A stretch of DNA of 8,645 nucleotides from JBHIFB01 sp046760905 (GTDB lineage Bacteria; Gemmatimonadota; CAZMKB01): the NCBI GenBank assembly GCA_046760905.1, contig JBHIFB010000133.1:1-8645 (forward strand). Reading direction: 5' to 3'. The position numbers and the translations under genes were made by a program. This document shows, piece after piece, positions 6,011 through 8,645 of the stretch; positions within the stretch are counted from its first letter, which is position 1; the number at the start of each line of letters is the position of its first letter. Below the pieces are notes generated by a model, which saw only the letters and a program-made list of their open reading frames with translations, did not search any database and had not been told where the DNA came from.

Positions 6011-7267
6011 ATGAGTTACCTCAACATGATCAAAGTAATCGAGGAGGAATGGAGGAAGATAGACAGCACAATCAGGGATCGTATAAACAGATCCGACAGA
6101 GCCTTGCAGCAGGACTCCGTTGAATCGCTTCTCAAAGAGTTACATGGTATATTCTTCCAGACTGTGGATACGGTATCACAGAGACTCGGGATAAGGTACC
6201 TTACGCTCATGTGGAAAACTCTCCTGGAAGATATCCCACACAGGTTGGACAAAAGGACTGAACTCAGCATACTGGTGGGCCTGTCCCGCACATATGATAC
6301 GGTCGGCAACTGGGAAGAAGCCCTGGAAGCTTATAACGAGGCGATAAATCTGGCGAGAGACCTGGATGAGAAAGAGATCGAAGCTGATATACTCAGGTGG
6401 ATTGGACATCTTCATAGAAAGAGAGGAAGATGGAGGAAGGCGATCGAAAGCAACAAAACAAGCCTGAGTTTGAGCCAAGATATAAACTATTCAATAGGAT
6501 CTGCTTATGCTTTCAACAACATAGGTGCCATCCATTTCGAACTGGGTGAGCTGGAGGAGGCCAGAGAATACTTCGCAAAAGCACTGACAATAGCCGAAGG
6601 TCAGGGGGAAACCCGGTTAAGGGCCCAGATTAGTAATAACATGGGAATAATTGCAAATGTACAGGGCGACTTCGAGGGTGCCATCGCCTCATACCATCAA
6701 GCCATAGTCGGCTATGAGAGTGAAGGCGATGTTCAGGGCATGGCACAGACATACTATAACATGGCAATCTGCTATGAGCAAAAAAATGACGATGGAGTCG
6801 TTTCAAGACATCTTGATAGAAGCTGCGAGCTGGCAAGGGATATTGGCGAGAAAAGTCTTCAGGCTATGATATATCTCATGAAAGCGAAGCTCTCCGTCAA
6901 ACGCGGGGATTATCCGGCTGCCGCCTCCTTCAAAGACCGTGCCCTGAAGACATTTCATGACCTGGATGATAAAATTGGTATCGCCGATTCTTACCGCATC
7001 GAAGGGATAATTTTTCAGAAACAGAAAGATTACACACAAAGCGAATCTTCTTTTAGAAAGAGCATCGGTCTCAATAAAGAGATCGGTAATTCCCTGGGAC
7101 TAGCAGAGGCGTATTTCGATTACGGTCTGCTCTTGAGGGAGAAGGAAGATGGCCGAAACGAAGAGATTCTTCGAGAATCGCAGGCGCTCTTTATGCGTTT
7201 CGGTGCTACCAGAAAGATACAGCTCATTGATGAAATCATAGGAGGGAGCAATGCTCCCTGTCGGTAA
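6011..7267 (+). CDS. Tetratricopeptide-repeat protein with eight regular repeats
   Basis: This 418-residue protein has no signal peptide, so it is probably cytoplasmic. Residues 1-80 are helical and not recognised. From about residue 84 to 397 there are eight TPR units in near-perfect 40-residue register (starts near 84, 124, 164, 204, 244, 284, 324 and 364). Each shows the W/Y-G-Y-A pattern, for example NNIGAIHFELGELEEAREYF and NNMGIIANVQGDFEGAIASY. The 40-residue period, six longer than the canonical 34, is typical of Rap/LGN-type TPR superhelices that bind peptides or regulators. ATG at 6011 is preferred over an in-frame TTG at 5981. It has a purine-rich GAGAGAAG upstream, whereas the TTG lies just 15 bases after the upstream stop. 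It shares the sigma-54 operon with the exported protein. A scaffold or regulatory role is inferred; a catalytic domain is absent. Confidence 0.85.
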   Translation: MSYLNMIKVIEEEWRKIDSTIRDRINRSDRALQQDSVESLLKELHGIFFQTVDTVSQRLGIRYLTLMWKTLLEDIPHRLDKRTELSILVGLSRTYDTVGNWEEALEAYNEAINLARDLDEKEIEADILRWIGHLHRKRGRWRKAIESNKTSLSLSQDINYSIGSAYAFNNIGAIHFELGELEEAREYFAKALTIAEGQGETRLRAQISNNMGIIANVQGDFEGAIASYHQAIVGYESEGDVQGMAQTYYNMAICYEQKNDDGVVSRHLDRSCELARDIGEKSLQAMIYLMKAKLSVKRGDYPAAASFKDRALKTFHDLDDKIGIADSYRIEGIIFQKQKDYTQSESSFRKSIGLNKEIGNSLGLAEAYFDYGLLLREKEDGRNEEILRESQALFMRFGATRKIQLIDEIIGGSNAPCR

Positions 7268-7287
7268 GTACAAGCACATATAGTATA

Positions 7288-7311
7288 AGCCCCACCGGGC
7301 AGGGTGGGGCT
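7288..7311 (+). terminator. Strong GC-rich hairpin after the TPR gene
   Basis: AGCCCCACC (7288-7296) and GGTGGGGCT (7303-7311) form a perfect 9-base-pair stem with a six-base loop, 21 bases after the TPR stop codon. No T-tract follows, so it may be an mRNA 3'-end stabiliser or a factor-assisted terminator instead of a classical intrinsic terminator. Confidence 0.6.
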
Positions 7312-7318
7312 ATAATCA

Positions 7319-7350
7319 GGGGTAGCGATGAGGCTACTATCGACTACCCC
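7319..7350 (+). other. Bulged stem-loop with an alternative fold
   Basis: GGGGTAG (7319-7325) pairs with CTACCCC (7344-7350), and CGAT (7326-7329) with ATCG (7339-7342), leaving one bulged A. The total is 11 base pairs with a 9-base loop. The same bases can instead form two smaller hairpins: GTAGC/GCTAC (7322-7326 with 7333-7337) and TATCG/CGATA (7338-7342 with 7351-7355). The two folds exclude each other. Confidence 0.5.
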
Positions 7351-7357
7351 CGATACC

Positions 7358-7410
7358 GGCTAAAAAGGCATTGGCGCATGTTCCCGTTAGGGACTATGAC
7401 CTTTTTTGCC
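7358..7410 (+). terminator. Probable intrinsic terminator or attenuator before the glycosyltransferase
   Basis: The core stem pairs CATGTTCCC (7377-7385) with GGGACTATG (7390-7398), with one mismatch, one G-T wobble and a GTTA loop. Six T's follow at 7402-7407. An A5 tract (7362-7366) with GGC before it can pair with the T-tract and a following GCC, giving an outer stem. A-tract, hairpin and T-tract are the marks of an intrinsic, possibly bidirectional, terminator. It lies about 57 bases upstream of the next start codon, so it can also be an attenuator. Confidence 0.6.
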
Positions 7411-7452
7411 AGCATTTCAATTATAGCACGACGCGAAGCAGTTGTCAAACGA

Positions 7453-7469
7453 GAGGAGATTGGATATTG
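7453..7469 (+). promoter_or_regulatory. Ribosome binding site and TTG start of the glycosyltransferase
   Basis: GAGGAG (7453-7458) is 8 bases upstream of TTG (7467-7469). The first in-frame ATG (7479) has no Shine-Dalgarno sequence and would remove the conserved first beta strand. Confidence 0.7.
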
Positions 7470-8645
7470 AAATTGCTGATGTATTCACACGACACGTTCG
7501 GGCTCGGTCACATCAGGAGGACGCTTCTCATCGCCGATTCTCTTTCAGAGGCCTTTCCGGACTTATACACGCTTATCCTGACCGGATCTTCAATGATACA
7601 CTCCCTGCGTATCCCTCCAAAAACGGACTATATCAAGCTGCCATGTCTTACAAAGCTGTCGAATGGATCTTACCTGCCGAAGTATCTCAAGCAATACTCG
7701 AACAGCATAAAAACACTCCGCAGGGAAATTATCTTCAAGACGTTGAATGAATATCGTCCGGACTTCGTACTGGTCGATAAGGCACCGGTCGGTGTCACCG
7801 GAGAGCTTTTGGAATCTCTGATCTACCTGAAGCAAAAGCAGCCTGAGACCCGATTGATCCTTGGAATCCGGGACATACTGGATGACCCACAACAGGTGAA
7901 GAAGGAGTGGGCGAAGCACAGCGTGTACGAGGCGCTAGATCTACTGTACGACGAAATCTGGGTTTATGGTTCGAAGGAAATAAATGATGTGGTCGAAGAG
8001 TACGGATTATCACGATCAGTAATGAAAAAGGTCCATTTTTGCGGATATTTAGAGAGAAAGATGCCAGCCTCTGACCCAGAGGAGATTAAACGTAAACTGG
8101 GAGTTGACGATGGACAGATGGTATTGGTGACCTTAGGAGGGGGAGGGGACGGCCATGATCTTATAGGGACATTCATCGAGGCAGTCTCGAGGCTTCCGGT
8201 TAAGGAGAACGTCCACAGCCTCATCATCACAGGTCCAGACTTCTCGGACAGCAAGCTCCTGTCGCTCATTCATAGACAAAATGGTGCATCAGGGCCCATA
8301 CTGAAGGATTACACAACCAGCATACTCGATTATATGAATGCAGCAGACCTGGTCGTGTCGATGGCGGGGTACAACACGGTGTGTGAGATCCTCTCATTGG
8401 GGAAAAAGGCAATCGTGGTCCCGCGGGTTCAACCTCGAAAGGAGCAGCTCATCAGGGCCACAAAATTTTCCAGGATGGGATTATTGAAAATGATTCACCC
8501 GTCCGACCTCTCACCGGATACGCTGAGTGAGGAGATGACGACGGCACTGTCTGATAATCCCGTTGTCACGAAGGCACAAGGAGCTTTCGAGCTCGGTGGG
8601 TTGATGAAGGTAAGGCAACGATTTACGGAGTTGAGACGCATGGTG
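7467..8645 (+). CDS. Predicted glycosyltransferase, COG4671/GT-B family (3' end cut by the window)
   Basis: The 393 visible codons give a GT-B-fold protein related to MurG and GT28. It is probably nearly complete, as I recall family members being about 400 residues. The N-terminal half starts with the family hallmark LMYSHDTFGLGHIRRT (residues 4-19), then LILTGSS and DYIKLP. The C-terminal half has GGGGDGH (224-230), the SMAGYNT motif (298-304) and a nucleotide-sugar-binding EQ pair (E326-Q327) in PRVQPRKEQLIRA. A sugar-nucleotide donor and a glycoconjugate product are inferred from the family; the acceptor is unknown. The TTG start is supported by GAGGAG 8 bases before it. The reading frame is continuous to the last base of the window. 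The open right end means the stop codon lies beyond the edge. It is separated from the sigma-54 operon by the structured region and may be a different transcription unit. Confidence 0.9.
   Translation, partial: MKLLMYSHDTFGLGHIRRTLLIADSLSEAFPDLYTLILTGSSMIHSLRIPPKTDYIKLPCLTKLSNGSYLPKYLKQYSNSIKTLRREIIFKTLNEYRPDFVLVDKAPVGVTGELLESLIYLKQKQPETRLILGIRDILDDPQQVKKEWAKHSVYEALDLLYDEIWVYGSKEINDVVEEYGLSRSVMKKVHFCGYLERKMPASDPEEIKRKLGVDDGQMVLVTLGGGGDGHDLIGTFIEAVSRLPVKENVHSLIITGPDFSDSKLLSLIHRQNGASGPILKDYTTSILDYMNAADLVVSMAGYNTVCEILSLGKKAIVVPRVQPRKEQLIRATKFSRMGLLKMIHPSDLSPDTLSEEMTTALSDNPVVTKAQGAFELGGLMKVRQRFTELRRMV

Larger units (their letters stand above)
7268..7466. other. Structured intergenic region before the glycosyltransferase
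   Basis: This 199-base region holds three strong stem-loops in a row and then the ribosome binding site of the next gene. It has no open reading frame with coding character. I did not recognise it as a known riboswitch or small RNA. A good promoter for the glycosyltransferase was not found: TATAGC at 7422-7427 has no -35 box at the right distance. Confidence 0.6.

Noticed and set aside
7442..7750. 102-residue plus-strand frame starting near 7442
   Set aside because: It overlaps the glycosyltransferase in another frame, while the glycosyltransferase frame has a full set of family motifs.
1..8645. Search for tRNA, rRNA, CRISPR arrays, insertion sequences and attachment sites
   Set aside because: No regular spacer repeats, transposase-like frames, terminal inverted repeats or tRNA-like folds were seen by eye.

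Overview
The window looks like part of a chromosome of a diderm (Gram-negative-type) bacterium that uses sigma-54. It carries a candidate lipoprotein, a sigma-54 activator with an intact GAFTGA motif, a nitrogen-type PTS EIIA protein, a PII-like protein and a COG4671-type glycosyltransferase. Base composition is intermediate and arginine is often AGA/AGG. There are no insertion sequences, tRNAs, rRNAs or CRISPR arrays. I cannot name the lineage; an uncultured diderm phylum is possible.

Left half, minus strand (about 3574 down to 98): one tight operon reads EIIA (PTS-Ntr-like), PII-like small protein, cation/proton antiporter 1, cation/proton antiporter 2. The last three genes are joined by two ATGA stop/start overlaps. 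It starts from a good sigma-70-type promoter. The antiporters lack a fused RCK/TrkA nucleotide-binding domain, so the two separate sensors (EIIA for the phosphoenolpyruvate/PTS state, PII-like for adenine nucleotides or a similar ligand) may regulate them in trans. Positions 1-97 contain no assignable gene.

Middle (3501-5068): a 170-base divergent intergenic region holds the operon promoter and, facing right, a consensus sigma-70 promoter (TTGAAA-N17-TATAAT) for a sigma-54 activator. The activator starts at a GTG at 3671. Its N-terminal receiver domain has lost the phosphorylation residues: the Asp pair is SS, the acceptor Asp is Glu, and the Lys is Leu. It should therefore not behave as a normal phosphorylated response regulator.

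Right of it (5069-7267): a 225-base intergenic region has two direct repeats related to GAAAT(C)ATTGACAA, a 10-base palindrome and then a strong -24/-12 sigma-54 promoter (GG at 5219, GC at 5231). This is the standard layout of enhancer sites upstream of a sigma-54 promoter. It drives a two-gene operon: an acidic exported protein or lipoprotein with a ZU5-like domain, and a protein with eight 40-residue TPR repeats. A third copy of the repeat lies in the activator's own promoter, which suggests autoregulation.

End (7268-8645): a 199-base region contains three strong stem-loops, one with an A-tract and U-tract like an intrinsic terminator and one with mutually exclusive pairings. Next comes a nearly complete glycosyltransferase gene that starts at TTG and runs off the right edge.

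Best candidate for something new: a pseudo-receiver sigma-54 activator with its own operator repeats and a dedicated sigma-54 lipoprotein/TPR operon, placed back to back with an EIIA/PII-like/two-antiporter module.
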